Notes under the pieces: generated by a model
The model's input: the letters and a program-made list of their open reading frames with translations, nothing else
Told to the model about the DNA's origin: nothing
The model's database searches: none
Shown here: piece by piece, positions 40,819 through 49,443 of the stretch
How positions within the stretch are numbered: the first letter of the stretch is position 1
Layout: each line of letters begins with the position of its first letter
Translations under genes and position numbers: made by a program
Source of the DNA: Nocardia sp. CDC159
GTDB lineage: Bacteria > Actinomycetota > Actinomycetes > Mycobacteriales > Mycobacteriaceae
Direction: 5' to 3'
DNA: 64,000 nt
NCBI RefSeq assembly: GCF_023740735.1
Contig: NZ_JAMRXH010000015.1
Coordinates: forward strand, 1-64,000

Positions 40819-42111
40819 ATGGCCGATCTGCCCCCTTTGAAATACGGCAAGGTCGTCGGGCGTTTTCTCGCCAACGTCGCCCACGGACCCACTATCGGTG
40901 ATCTCCCCGATTTCCCGGCGCTGACCGGAACCGTCACCTTCACCGCCGAAGCGCCGAAGGTCCTGGTCGCAGGGGCACAGCCGCCTGCTACCTACGTGCA
41001 GCTGCCGAAGCATTACGAATGCGAACTCGATTCGCAGGGTTACCTCACCTGGCGCGGCGTGCGGGGCGTTCGCCTGGTGTCACCGAACAGCTCCACCAAT
41101 CCGTCGAAGTGGACGTGGCGGGTGACGTTCAAACTGTCCTATCAGGACGAACCGGTGCCGCTCGAATCCTTCGGTTTCGTGGTGCCGGAATATGTTCCGG
41201 GACCCGATGAGAACAATCCCGATGCCGGTTCGATCGGGCTGGTCGATCTCACCCTCGTGTCGCCCGTGCCCACCTCCCCGGGCAATGCGGTCGTCGTCGG
41301 GCCGCGTGGCGAGGGGCTGCGAATCGACGGGCTGGTCGACACCTACGACAAACTGCCGCCCGATCCGTCGGAGGGCGCCCAGTACGTCGTGCGGGCCGAC
41401 GGGCTGCTGTACGTGTTCCACGCCGCAGCCGGCGGCTGGACGCCGAACGGTCGGGGTGCCGTGATCCGTGGGCCGGCCGGCACCACCGATTGGGCCGGAA
41501 TCACCGGCAAACCGGCCACTTTCGCGCCGATCATCGGTTCCACCGCCACCACCGCGGTCGCTGGGAACGACCCGCGTCTGTCCGATGCACGGACACCGAC
41601 CACGCACACTCATCCCGCAACCCAGATCAACGACTCCACGGCGATTGGCCGGGCGTTGCTGACCGCTGCCGACGCGCCCGCGGTGCGTACAGCCGTCGGC
41701 GCGGTGTCGGTCGACGATCCCCGGCTGTCCGATCCGCGCAAGCCAACCGCGGAGGGTCAGGCTTACGACATCGCGTACAAGTCGCATATCGGAACCCGCG
41801 CCGCCGGTACCGGGAATGTGATGCCGGAAGGCCTGCGGATCGAACGCAGGATCTCGGTCAGCTCGGTTACCTACCGCGGTGAGACTGCTGGCACCGGCAA
41901 CCTGATCGTGGAATTGCGACAGAATGGCAATGTCGTGCCGAATTCGTCGGCGACCATCACCCCGGCGAACCAGACCGGGGACACCACGATCACCCCGACC
42001 ACGCCCTGGACGTTCATGCCCAACGATCGGCTCACGGTCAACATCACGACGGTGGATACCGGTACCGGTAAGGGGCTGCAGGCCAGTCTGAAAGGCGTGA
42101 CGGCCGCATGA
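40819..42111 (+). CDS. Tail tip/fibre protein
   Basis: A 430-residue protein. The N-terminal 155 residues are beta-rich (GTVTFTAEAPKVLVAG, then YVQLPKHYECELDSQGYL) and probably attach to the tip. Next come a Gly-rich hinge (VVGPRGEGLRI), a module resembling that of the fibre paralogues (YVVRADGLLYVFHAAAGGW), a tail-fibre-like DPRLSDARTPTTHTHP repeat seen in many phage fibres, and a C-terminal beta sandwich. GAAAGG precedes ATG 40819. Confidence 0.68.
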   Translation: MADLPPLKYGKVVGRFLANVAHGPTIGDLPDFPALTGTVTFTAEAPKVLVAGAQPPATYVQLPKHYECELDSQGYLTWRGVRGVRLVSPNSSTNPSKWTWRVTFKLSYQDEPVPLESFGFVVPEYVPGPDENNPDAGSIGLVDLTLVSPVPTSPGNAVVVGPRGEGLRIDGLVDTYDKLPPDPSEGAQYVVRADGLLYVFHAAAGGWTPNGRGAVIRGPAGTTDWAGITGKPATFAPIIGSTATTAVAGNDPRLSDARTPTTHTHPATQINDSTAIGRALLTAADAPAVRTAVGAVSVDDPRLSDPRKPTAEGQAYDIAYKSHIGTRAAGTGNVMPEGLRIERRISVSSVTYRGETAGTGNLIVELRQNGNVVPNSSATITPANQTGDTTITPTTPWTFMPNDRLTVNITTVDTGTGKGLQASLKGVTAA

Positions 42112-42124
42112 AAGCGAGTGCACG

Positions 42125-42574
42125 ATGCCGCTACTGATCGTCGGTTCCGCCTCGGCGTTCGCCCCGGTCGGGATGCTCAAGAACGGGCCGCAACAGTTGA
42201 CCCAGGACTGGGCCATGGTCGTCAATTGGACTGCCGACGTCGCCCGCTATCCCGGTTCGGTGGTAGTCGGTGACAAGCAGGAGCAACTGCGGTCGCTCGG
42301 ATCGAAGACGAACGCCAAAATCGAAGTCGGCCTTCCCTTCTCGGGCGGCAGCACCATCTCCGGAATGTCGCACCAGGTGCAATTTCGGATCAACGGTTCC
42401 GATATCCCTGGCGTCGGGGAGATCGGCGGCAACCAGGGCACGCTCGGGCTGAGCCTCAACTGGGATGTACATGCGGGTGATGTCATCACGGCGGTGGTGC
42501 GATGCATCCCCACTCTGGGTAGCACGATGCCCACCATCAACGCGACGGCCAACGCCTACCTCAGGATCAGCTGA
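42125..42574 (+). CDS. Small beta-rich tip protein, paralogue 1
   Basis: A 149-residue, beta-strand-rich protein with no cysteine pair or signal. Opening LLIVGSASAFAPVGMLKNGP resembles the following gene (SLIVVGAVPETLTPMGMNK), so the two are duplicates. C1q/jelly-roll-like receptor-binding heads have this size; the fold is a guess. It starts 13 bp after the fibre gene. Confidence 0.55.
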   Translation: MPLLIVGSASAFAPVGMLKNGPQQLTQDWAMVVNWTADVARYPGSVVVGDKQEQLRSLGSKTNAKIEVGLPFSGGSTISGMSHQVQFRINGSDIPGVGEIGGNQGTLGLSLNWDVHAGDVITAVVRCIPTLGSTMPTINATANAYLRIS

Positions 42575-42628
42575 TGAGCCTCCTGTCGGTCGGAGCCGAT
42601 GTGCCCACTCGATAGGAAGGATCACCCG

Positions 42629-43099
42629 ATGTCCCTGATCGTCGTTGGTGCGGTACCGGAGACGTTGACGCCCATGGGGATGAACAAGGCGGGCCCGAGC
42701 CAACCCGTCGATCCCTCGGGCGTGCCGGTCAGGCTGACCCAATGGACGGCTCGGCCGGAATTTCCCGGGACGATCATCAGTCCACGGGCCGAATTGCTGC
42801 CCAACGGTTCCGGCATCGTCACCGTGCACTGCGGCGTCCAGCTCGCTGGAGTGTGGAGCTCGGTCGGGAGCCTGGTCGTAGATGTGATGAAGAACGAGGA
42901 GATCGTCGTCAGCGGACAGTTCCAGAGCATGACGAATCTTCTGGAGCTGTCCGCCCCCGCGGTATCCGTCGCGCCGGGCGACCGTCTCTGGGTCCGAATC
43001 GGTCTGCAGGCCTTGTTCGGCGGTATCACGGTAACCGCGGGCGCGAATACCTATCTCTACTACGACCTTTCTCGAGCGCGGGGTCGTGCTACGAATTGA
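42629..43099 (+). CDS. Small beta-rich tip protein, paralogue 2
   Basis: A 156-residue paralogue of the previous protein, diverged in the middle but alike in opening and in strand pattern to the end (TVTAGANTYLYYDLSRA). ATG 42629 has AGGAAGG at 7-bp spacing. It is the last gene of the tail operon. Its position matches host-range or receptor-binding heads in other tail loci. Confidence 0.55.
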   Translation: MSLIVVGAVPETLTPMGMNKAGPSQPVDPSGVPVRLTQWTARPEFPGTIISPRAELLPNGSGIVTVHCGVQLAGVWSSVGSLVVDVMKNEEIVVSGQFQSMTNLLELSAPAVSVAPGDRLWVRIGLQALFGGITVTAGANTYLYYDLSRARGRATN

Positions 43100-43254
43100 T
43101 TGGAAGTCACGACCGGCAGCCCCGACGTGTGCCGAATACCGTCGTCGCGGGACTGCCCGACGCGGAGGTGTTCTTCACCGACAAGGAGGTCTTCGGGTAT
43201 TTCCCGAGGGATCGGCCAGGGCTCGAGGACCGTACTATCTTCGGCCGGTCGCTG

Positions 43255-43680
43255 TCAGACGAACCAGGCCCGCGCCGACGGCCGGGTCAGGCAGGCGATC
43301 GTGGTCAGGCCGCAGAGGACGCCCAGGAGGCCTGGCGGGGTTTGGTTCAGCGTTCCCGCCAGGCCGAAAAGCAGTTCCAGGGTGCCGCAGACGATTGCGG
43401 TGGTACGGGTGGTGCTGCCTCGGTGGGAGAAGCGTAGGCAGGGGATCGCCGCGATCCAGCCGGGGACGAAGGTGAACGCGATCTCGCCGGCATGCTCGAG
43501 ATTTCCGGCGGCGGAACCTGTTACGGCCAGGATTATGCCCAGCGCGGCGAACAGCAGGGTGGTGATCTGGGCGGTGCGGACCGAGCGGGGCATGGCGGCG
43601 AGGTGGGGTTCGTCCGGCCAGGGTAGCCGGGTGAAGGGGAGGGTGTCGGTCCTGTCGTGGCCGGAGACGTTGTGCGACAC
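43255..43680 (-). CDS. Small four-helix membrane protein
   Basis: A 141-residue protein with about four membrane helices (ITTLLFAALGIILAVTG, IAFTFVPGWIAAIPCLRF, TAIVCGTLELLFGLAGTL, GLLGVLCGLTTIACL). No family function is known. It is transcribed toward the tail operon and belongs to the right-hand flank, not to the element. Confidence 0.65.
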   Translation of the reverse strand: MSHNVSGHDRTDTLPFTRLPWPDEPHLAAMPRSVRTAQITTLLFAALGIILAVTGSAAGNLEHAGEIAFTFVPGWIAAIPCLRFSHRGSTTRTTAIVCGTLELLFGLAGTLNQTPPGLLGVLCGLTTIACLTRPSARAWFV

Positions 43681-44300
43681 GGATTTTCTCTCTCGAGTGC
43701 TGGTGCCGGGGTGGGGCGGAACGCTACAGGATGCCCCACGGCCCGGGTTGTCGCAAGCCGGGCGGGGAGTCCTGTCGCGGGGCTCGGAACAGAGGTTTCG
43801 AACGTGAGCGAGTGGGAAATCTGCGGCCGGTAGGCCATCGGCCGGAAGCTTGGGAATCGCTCGGATGCGAGGAGCGCATTCAGAATTTATCGTTTCGAGA
43901 TCGGTTGGCGTTACAGATAATTCGTTGTGATCTATATCTCACCATTGCTCGAAGATTGCCGCATGTTTGACTGAAGCGAGGTATCGATAACGATAATCGA
44001 AACGGTGTGGCGTGTTCGAGGGTGGTCGGGGTCGATCCGAGCACAGGGTCGGTTCGCGGGTGTCGTTGGAGGGGGTGGCTCGAACAGGGTGTACGGGTCA
44101 GGAAGGCGTGGGAGTGAATCTTCCATGGTGAAATGCCCGTTATCGGGCCGCAATCGATAGGGCAGCCTTACCGGGGAACTGTTGGTAGGTCGCCGTCTCG
44201 TTTGCGTGATAGGAATCCGTTGTCGATGGCACTTCCGCTGTCGGCCAGCGGGGCCTCGGTATCGGCCGTGGTCTCCGCGGGAGGATCAATTCGAGGGGAT
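43681..44300. other. 620-bp intergenic region
   Basis: No credible gene; open frames here are short and lack ribosome sites. It is less GC-rich around 43880-43990, including ATCGATAACGATAATCGA (43981-43998), a short repeat that might be a regulator site. It should hold promoters for the divergent genes at 43680 (minus) and 44301 (plus). Confidence 0.4.
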
Positions 44301-44489
44301 ATGTTCCTGAGCAAGAAGTTTCGTGCTGCCGGCACCGCGTGTATCGCCGCGACGGGAATCATCCTGGCGGGGGCGGGGGTGGCGGACGCCGAGGATGAGA
44401 TCGGTACCGGATCGGCCGCGACCCTGATCGACCTGGTCTCGAAGCCGAATACCGGCAGCGCGGGCAAGGGTGCTGGCAACGGCGCCTAG
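44301..44489 (+). CDS. Short secreted protein
   Basis: A 62-residue protein with a Sec signal (FLSKKFRAAGTACIAATGI, cleavage after GVADA) leaving a mature part of about 30 residues rich in Gly, Ser and Thr, ending GSAGKGAGNGA. GAGGGGAT precedes ATG 44301. Function unknown; small Nocardia exported peptides of this kind are common. Confidence 0.55.
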   Translation: MFLSKKFRAAGTACIAATGIILAGAGVADAEDEIGTGSAATLIDLVSKPNTGSAGKGAGNGA

Positions 44490-44577
44490 TTCACGGGAAC
44501 CGGGCACCTCATCTCGGGGGAGGTGAGGTAGCACCCGGGGGTAACGAAAATCTCCACACCGACTCCCCTGCAGGAGG

Positions 44578-44616
44578 ATTGCCCCCGCCGCTCTCCGCGC
44601 GGCGGGGGCAATTTTT
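44578..44616. terminator. Intrinsic terminator with T-tract
   Basis: ATTGCCCCCGCCGC pairs with GCGGCGGGGGCAAT, followed by a run of Ts on the plus strand (and As, hence Ts, on the other side). It serves the short secreted gene and, in reverse, the LPMO gene ending at 44684. The clearest classical terminator in the window. Confidence 0.9.
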
Positions 44617-44683
44617 GTGTCGGTCGACTTGGCGGTCCCTCACCTGTTTCTCCGCCAGGTCCGCCTTACGGTCCCGGGACGGA

Positions 44684-45433
44684 TCAGACCTTCTGCCAGA
44701 GGGCGGGGGTCGACGGTGGGGTCCAGCCGTCCTGGGCGGTGTGCGGCTGGAGGCAGCGGTAGCGGGCGCCGTCGTAGGTGACTACGTCGCCGGTCGCGTA
44801 GGTTGTGCCCGACTTCCATTGCTGGCCACCGGGGTTGGGGTTGGTCGTCGTGGTGGGCGGGGTCGTGGTGGGTGGGGTGGTCGTGGGCGGGTTCGTGGTG
44901 GTGGTCGGGTTGGGGCCGCTGCCGATCTGGATATCCACGCAGGAGTAGAAGGCGTTCGGCGTATCGGCGATGTTCCAGATGCCGATCAGCTTCTGGCGGC
45001 CCGAGAGGCCACTGAGATTGACTGTGTGCGTTGCGGTTTGGCCGGGCTGGCGGCCGCCGCCGTCGACGACGGTGACGCGTTTGCCGCCGACCCAGTACTC
45101 CCAGTTGCTGGTCGCGTGGCGGGCGGTGAAGGTCCAGGTGAAGTTCATCGAGCTGCCGACCTGATGGACCTTCCAGGGCTTGCTGTCGTCGTCGAGGTCC
45201 TTCCAGCGAGCATCGCCCGCGCTGCAATTGCGTTGGCCCTTCGGGCCTTCCACGCTCTGCGGCTCGTATTTGATGGGGCCGCAGGGTAGTTGGTTCTGGG
45301 CGCACTGTGCCTGGCGGCTCGCAGGGGACGAGATGTAGCCGTGGGCACTGGCCGGTGCCGCGGGGAGGGCGGCGACGATCAGCGGTGCCAGTCCGGCGGC
45401 ACCGACGAATGACAGCATTGTCCGTCGAGACAT
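44684..45433 (-). CDS. Chitin-active lytic polysaccharide monooxygenase (AA10) with CBM5/12
   Basis: A 249-residue secreted copper enzyme. The signal peptide ends ASA, leaving His32 at the mature N-terminus (HGYISSPASRQ), one half of the histidine brace; the second His is in FTARHATSNWEYWV. The catalytic domain is followed by a Thr/Pro linker (about 178-200) and a chitin-binding CBM5/12 module (QWKSGTTYATGDVVTYDG). It would oxidatively cleave crystalline chitin. The start gives a twin-arginine-like RR followed by a hydrophobic core. Confidence 0.9.
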   Translation of the reverse strand: MSRRTMLSFVGAAGLAPLIVAALPAAPASAHGYISSPASRQAQCAQNQLPCGPIKYEPQSVEGPKGQRNCSAGDARWKDLDDDSKPWKVHQVGSSMNFTWTFTARHATSNWEYWVGGKRVTVVDGGGRQPGQTATHTVNLSGLSGRQKLIGIWNIADTPNAFYSCVDIQIGSGPNPTTTTNPPTTTPPTTTPPTTTTNPNPGGQQWKSGTTYATGDVVTYDGARYRCLQPHTAQDGWTPPSTPALWQKV

Positions 45434-45826
45434 GGTGGTACTCCTAGCCGAGGGAGGACGGCAGGGGCCGGCATGCCGTCCCGTGGGGGTTTGGGTATCC
45501 GATCCGGATCGGCTCGAAGTGAAAAGGGTATGTAACGGTAAGCCTGCGGCAGTTGGGCGGTCAACCGTCTGGGAGGTAACCCCCTACTCCCACGGTCGCC
45601 CCGGGGTTGTCGGACGCCGCGCCTGGGGCCAACCGAAAAGCGGTCTGCGTCAAGAGGTCTCGATAGCGGATCCGGTGATCGTCGGTTGGGGTGCTGAGGG
45701 CTTGCTCGTCAGGCCCGCCGGGGCGGTCGGTTCGTTTCGGCAGAAATGCCATCTGGAAGTGTCGCAAACTTCCGGCAATGCCGAGGCCAGGTCTCGCCCG
45801 GCGCGTGGGGAATGCGCCGAGGGCGG
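45434..45826. other. Intergenic region upstream of the LPMO gene
   Basis: 393 bp between the LPMO start and the etfD terminator. No credible gene. It should carry the LPMO promoter; a stretch AAAGGGTATGTAACGGTAAG (45524-45543) is the least GC-rich part, but I cannot assign boxes. Confidence 0.4.
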
Positions 45827-45857
45827 TGCGGCCAACTTCTGGCAACACCGCCCTCGG
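45827..45857 (-). terminator. Terminator downstream of etfD
   Basis: A perfect 12-bp stem (CCGAGGGCGGTG / CACCGCCCTCGG) lies 19 bp beyond the etfD stop. No T-tract. Confidence 0.7.
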
Positions 45858-45875
45858 GGCGAACTACGGATCGGA

Positions 45876-48800
45876 TCAGTTCTTTCGGCCGGGTGCCTTG
45901 GCACCGGATTTGAAGCCCAATCCACCCGGCTTGGCGGGCGGGGGCTTCGGCGTGCCGTTGCCCTCGCTGCCCGTCGCGGCATCCTCCGAGCTTGTCTCTG
46001 GGGCTGCCGTTTCGGGCGTAGCGGGTGTGGCCTCCGGTGCCGAATCCGCCTGGCTCGCCGCGGGTTCGGCGGCGGGTTTCGGCGCACCCGGGGCCTTCGC
46101 GCCCGGCCGCTTGAAGCCGGACTTCATGGCCAGCCCCTTCGGGGCGACGGTGGGTTTGGCCTCTATATCCCCGCTGGGCTGGGCTGGCGCACCTTCTCCG
46201 GTGGGCTTGGTTTCGGCAACCTCACCGCCCGACTCGGGCTTCGCCCCCGGAGCCTTCGCCCCGCCCTTCATGGCGAGTCCCTTGCCGCCCGGCGCCTTGG
46301 CAGCACCCTTCATGGCCAGCCCCTTCGGAGCGGCAGTGGGCTTGGCTTCGACATCTGCCTTGGACGCGCTCGACTCCTCCGCCGGTGCCTCGGCCGCCGG
46401 AGCCGCCTTCGCACCCGGTGCCTTGGCGGCACCCTTCATGGCGAGTCCCTTGCCGCCCGGTGCCTTCGCCGGACCCTTCATGGCCAGCCCCTTCGGGGCA
46501 GCAGTGGGTTTGGTCTCGACATCTCCGGATTCCGCGGCGGGAGCTTCGGTCTCGGCCTTCGCGCCGGGCGCCTTGGCGGCGCCCTTCATGGCGAGTCCCT
46601 TGCCGCCGGGTGCCTTCGCGCCACCCTTCATGCCCAGGCCACCACCGGCGGGCTTGGGTGCCGCGGGCGCGGCCTCGGCGGCCGGTGCGGCGGCCTCGGC
46701 TACGGGCTCGGGCTCGGAAACGGGTTCCGGCTCGGCGACCTTGGGCTCCTGAATCACCTTCAGATTCGCCGACAGCGTCGCGGGCTCGACCCGCTCGATG
46801 GCATTGAGCATCAGCTGCGCCACGTCGACGACCTCGACGCCCTGGCCGATCTCGCCGGAATCCTTGCGCGCGGTGACACCGTCGGTGAGCATCACGCGGC
46901 AGAACGGGCAGCCGGTGGCGATCATCGACGGCGAGTTGCCCCCGTCCAGGGTGGCCAGCGCCTCGTCGGTGCGATCCAGGTTGACGCGCTTGCCGAGCTG
47001 CTCCTCCATCCACATGCGCGCCCCACCGGCGCCGCAGCACATGGAACGTTCGCCGTGGCGCGGCATTTCCGCCACGGCCGCACCGGAGGCGGCCATCAGC
47101 TCGCGCGGCGCGTTGTAGATCTTGTTGTGCCGACCCAGATAGCAGGGGTCGTGGTAGGTGACCTTCTCCGACACCGGCGACACCGGCACCAGCTTCTTCT
47201 GGCGCACCAGACGATTCAGCAGCTGGGTGTGGTGCACGACCTCGTAGACGCCGCCCACCTGCGGATACTCGTTGTTGAGCGCGTTGAAGCAGTGCGCACA
47301 GGTGACGACGATCTTCTTCCTGTTGTCCTCGACGCCCTCGAACACCGAGTTCAGCAGCTCGATGTTCTGCATCGCCAACTGCTGGAACAGGAATTCGTTA
47401 CCCGCGCGGCGCGCCGAGTCGCCGGTGCAGGTCTCCTCCTGGCCCAGCACCATGAACTTCACGCCTGCGGTGGCCAGGAGTTCGGCGACGGCCTTGGTGG
47501 TCTTCTTGGCGCGGTCCTCGTACGCACCCGCGCAGCCGACCCAGAACAGGTACTCGTAGCCGTCGAAGCTCTCGGCGTCCTGACCGAACACCGGAACGTC
47601 GAAGTCCACTTCGGAGATCCAGTTGAGCCGATCCTTGGCGTTCTGGCCCCAGGGGTTGCCCTTGTTCTCCAGATTCTTGAACAGACCGGCCAGCTCGGAG
47701 GGGAACTCCGATTCGATCAGCACCTGGTAGCGGCGCATATCGATGATGTGGTCGACATGCTCGATGTCGACCGGGCACTGTTCCACGCACGCGCCGCAGG
47801 TGGTGCAGCTCCACAGCACCTCGGGATCGATGACGCCGTGCACGTCCTCGCCGCCGACCAGCGGGCGTTCGGCCTCGGCCCGTGCGGTCTCGGAGATCTT
47901 GGCCAGCGCGGCCTCGTTCGGCTTGCCCTCGGCGTCGACCAGGCCGACCTCGTCGCCGCCCATATCCTTGCGGCCGCCCGCGAGCAGATACGGGGCCTTG
48001 TTCACCGCGTGGTCGCGCAGCGACATGATCAGCAGCTTGGGCGACAACGGCTTTCCGGTGTTCCAGGCCGGGCACTGGCTCTGGCACCGGCCGCATTCGG
48101 TGCAGGTGGTGAAGTCCAGCCAGCCCTTCCAGGAGAAGTCCTCGACCTTGCCCGCGCCGAAGGTGTCGTTGTCGGGATCGGCGGTCTCCATATCGATGGC
48201 CTTGCCCTTGGACATCATCGGCTTGGCCGCGCCCAGCGCGACGCCGCCGTCGTCCTCACGCTTGAAGTAGATGTTGAAGAAGGCCGCGAACCGGTGCCAG
48301 GCCACACCCCAGTTGATATTGCGCCCGACCAGCAGCAGGAACATGCCGCCGGAGACCATCTTCACGAATGCGAACACCGCGACCAGGCCGACGCTCTCGG
48401 GCAGCAGCTTGGCCACCTGCATGGTGAAGAAGTCGGTCCACGTGTTGGCGTGGTGGTAGGTGGCGATCTTGCCCGCCTTCACCAGCACCATGCCCAGGCC
48501 CTCGATGAGCACGATCAGCTCGATCGTGTAGGCCGGGCCGAACTTCGAACCGCTGAAGCGCGACAGCCGCTCAGGCACCCGCGGATGGTTGAGCTGGCGG
48601 ATCACGATCAGCGTCACGATGCCGACCACCGTGCCGATGCCGAGCAGCTCGTCCCACAGGTGGTAGATCGCCCAGTTGCCGAAGATCGGCCAGTGGAATT
48701 TGGGATCGAAGGTCTGCCCGTAGGCCTCGAAGTAGAGGATGAAGCCGCCGAGGAAGCCGATCATCACCAGCCAGTGCGCCCAGCCGACCGTGCGGAACTT

Positions 48801-48995
48801 GTTCATCCGGGTATGCGCCAGGAATTCGACGATCATCGTCTTGAAGCGCGGGAAGAACGGCTGCCAACGATCCGGGGCGGGCTGACCCAATCTGATCGCG
48901 CGGACCATCTTGGCGACGCCGCCGACGAACGACGCCCAAGCCAACAGGCTGAACGCCACCCCAATCGTGCCCAGCGTCACTGTCAGGGCATTCAT
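45876..48995 (-). CDS. etfD: EtfD-like membrane ETF oxidoreductase (iron-sulfur, Rv0338c type)
   Basis: A 1039-residue protein. An N-terminal membrane domain of five to six helices is followed by two 4Fe-4S motifs (CTECGRCQSQCP and CTTCGACVEQCP) and two cysteine-rich CCG domains of heterodisulfide-reductase type (HDPCYLG, SMCCGAGG). In mycobacteria the homologue (EtfD) re-oxidises electron-transfer flavoprotein reduced by acyl-CoA dehydrogenases, linking beta-oxidation to menaquinone. The last 300 residues are a repeat tail, with KGLAMKG-AKAPG about nine times; M. tuberculosis has a shorter tail (protein about 880 residues). ATG 48995 follows AAGGAAGG. A palindrome shared with fadE5 lies 81 bp upstream. 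Confidence 0.9.
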   Translation of the reverse strand: MNALTVTLGTIGVAFSLLAWASFVGGVAKMVRAIRLGQPAPDRWQPFFPRFKTMIVEFLAHTRMNKFRTVGWAHWLVMIGFLGGFILYFEAYGQTFDPKFHWPIFGNWAIYHLWDELLGIGTVVGIVTLIVIRQLNHPRVPERLSRFSGSKFGPAYTIELIVLIEGLGMVLVKAGKIATYHHANTWTDFFTMQVAKLLPESVGLVAVFAFVKMVSGGMFLLLVGRNINWGVAWHRFAAFFNIYFKREDDGGVALGAAKPMMSKGKAIDMETADPDNDTFGAGKVEDFSWKGWLDFTTCTECGRCQSQCPAWNTGKPLSPKLLIMSLRDHAVNKAPYLLAGGRKDMGGDEVGLVDAEGKPNEAALAKISETARAEAERPLVGGEDVHGVIDPEVLWSCTTCGACVEQCPVDIEHVDHIIDMRRYQVLIESEFPSELAGLFKNLENKGNPWGQNAKDRLNWISEVDFDVPVFGQDAESFDGYEYLFWVGCAGAYEDRAKKTTKAVAELLATAGVKFMVLGQEETCTGDSARRAGNEFLFQQLAMQNIELLNSVFEGVEDNRKKIVVTCAHCFNALNNEYPQVGGVYEVVHHTQLLNRLVRQKKLVPVSPVSEKVTYHDPCYLGRHNKIYNAPRELMAASGAAVAEMPRHGERSMCCGAGGARMWMEEQLGKRVNLDRTDEALATLDGGNSPSMIATGCPFCRVMLTDGVTARKDSGEIGQGVEVVDVAQLMLNAIERVEPATLSANLKVIQEPKVAEPEPVSEPEPVAEAAAPAAEAAPAAPKPAGGGLGMKGGAKAPGGKGLAMKGAAKAPGAKAETEAPAAESGDVETKPTAAPKGLAMKGPAKAPGGKGLAMKGAAKAPGAKAAPAAEAPAEESSASKADVEAKPTAAPKGLAMKGAAKAPGGKGLAMKGGAKAPGAKPESGGEVAETKPTGEGAPAQPSGDIEAKPTVAPKGLAMKSGFKRPGAKAPGAPKPAAEPAASQADSAPEATPATPETAAPETSSEDAATGSEGNGTPKPPPAKPGGLGFKSGAKAPGRKN

Positions 48996-49075
48996 GTCGC
49001 GACCTTCCTTCGGTTCAACGAGCATTGGGCGGCAGGGCTGATGCCGCCTCGGTTGCTCGTATCCTAACGGGCAGT

Positions 49076-49095
49076 AAGTTACCCGCCGGTAACTT
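49076..49095. promoter_or_regulatory. Perfect operator palindrome upstream of etfD
   Basis: AAGTTACC-N4-GGTAACTT, 8-bp arms with no mismatch. GTAAGTTACCCGC (49074-49086) is identical to the element in front of fadE5 (1424-1436, reverse orientation). Predicted binding site of a common regulator, probably of TetR type. Confidence 0.7.
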
Positions 49096-49443
49096 GTCTG
49101 TCCATCATATGCTCACCGGTTGGAGTGCCCCAGCTTGCGGGGGCTTGACCCACCTCGTATTGTGACCGCGCTCACGCGCTTTCCTGGGGATATGCGCACG
49201 TACGGATCGTTATCACGGTAAAACCCGGCAAATGTCGTCCTGAACCCAGGACAGGCTTAGTTGGATTGGCGGAAAACGGATCTCGCTTCTGGTCAGCTAT
49301 TGGACTAGGCTCCAGACGTCCTGCTTGCTGTGCGTGTCGTCACCCCGCTCGGGGAGGGTTCCGCAGGTTTCGACCTGAGGGATGCGTGGGCTCTCGCGGG
49401 AGCGTCGCGCGCGGCGAAACCTGATGATGGATTGGATAACCGA
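49096..49443. other. Intergenic region between etfD and a secreted-protein gene
   Basis: 348 bp, no gene. Divergent promoters for etfD and the gene at 49444 should lie here. A less GC-rich stretch with TATCACGGTAAAAC is at 49209-49222. Confidence 0.45.

Larger units (their letters stand above)
23399..43099. mobile_element. Headless prophage-like element, candidate F-type tailocin
   Basis: A continuous block: repressor switch, small DNA-binding proteins, lysis cassette, toxin/immunity pair, then a full siphovirus-type tail operon with a -1 frameshift site, tape measure, tip proteins and fibres. Head genes (terminase, portal, protease, capsid, connectors), integrase and replication genes are absent even though both flanks are in view. 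There is no sheath gene, so any particle would be non-contractile (F-type). Alternatives are a decayed prophage or a defective satellite. The intact frames and couplings argue against random decay. Confidence 0.7.

Noticed and set aside
23399..43099. Intact temperate prophage
   Set aside because: No integrase, terminase, portal, capsid, protease or replication protein was recognised although the block is bounded by host genes on both sides.
31865..43099. Contractile tail (R-type tailocin or extracellular contractile injection system)
   Set aside because: No sheath, gp25-like baseplate, spike or AAA ATPase gene; the gene order is that of long non-contractile tails.
45432..49067. 1211-codon plus-strand frame across etfD
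   Set aside because: It is antisense to a clearly recognised gene with iron-sulfur motifs; long shadow frames are expected in GC-rich coding DNA.
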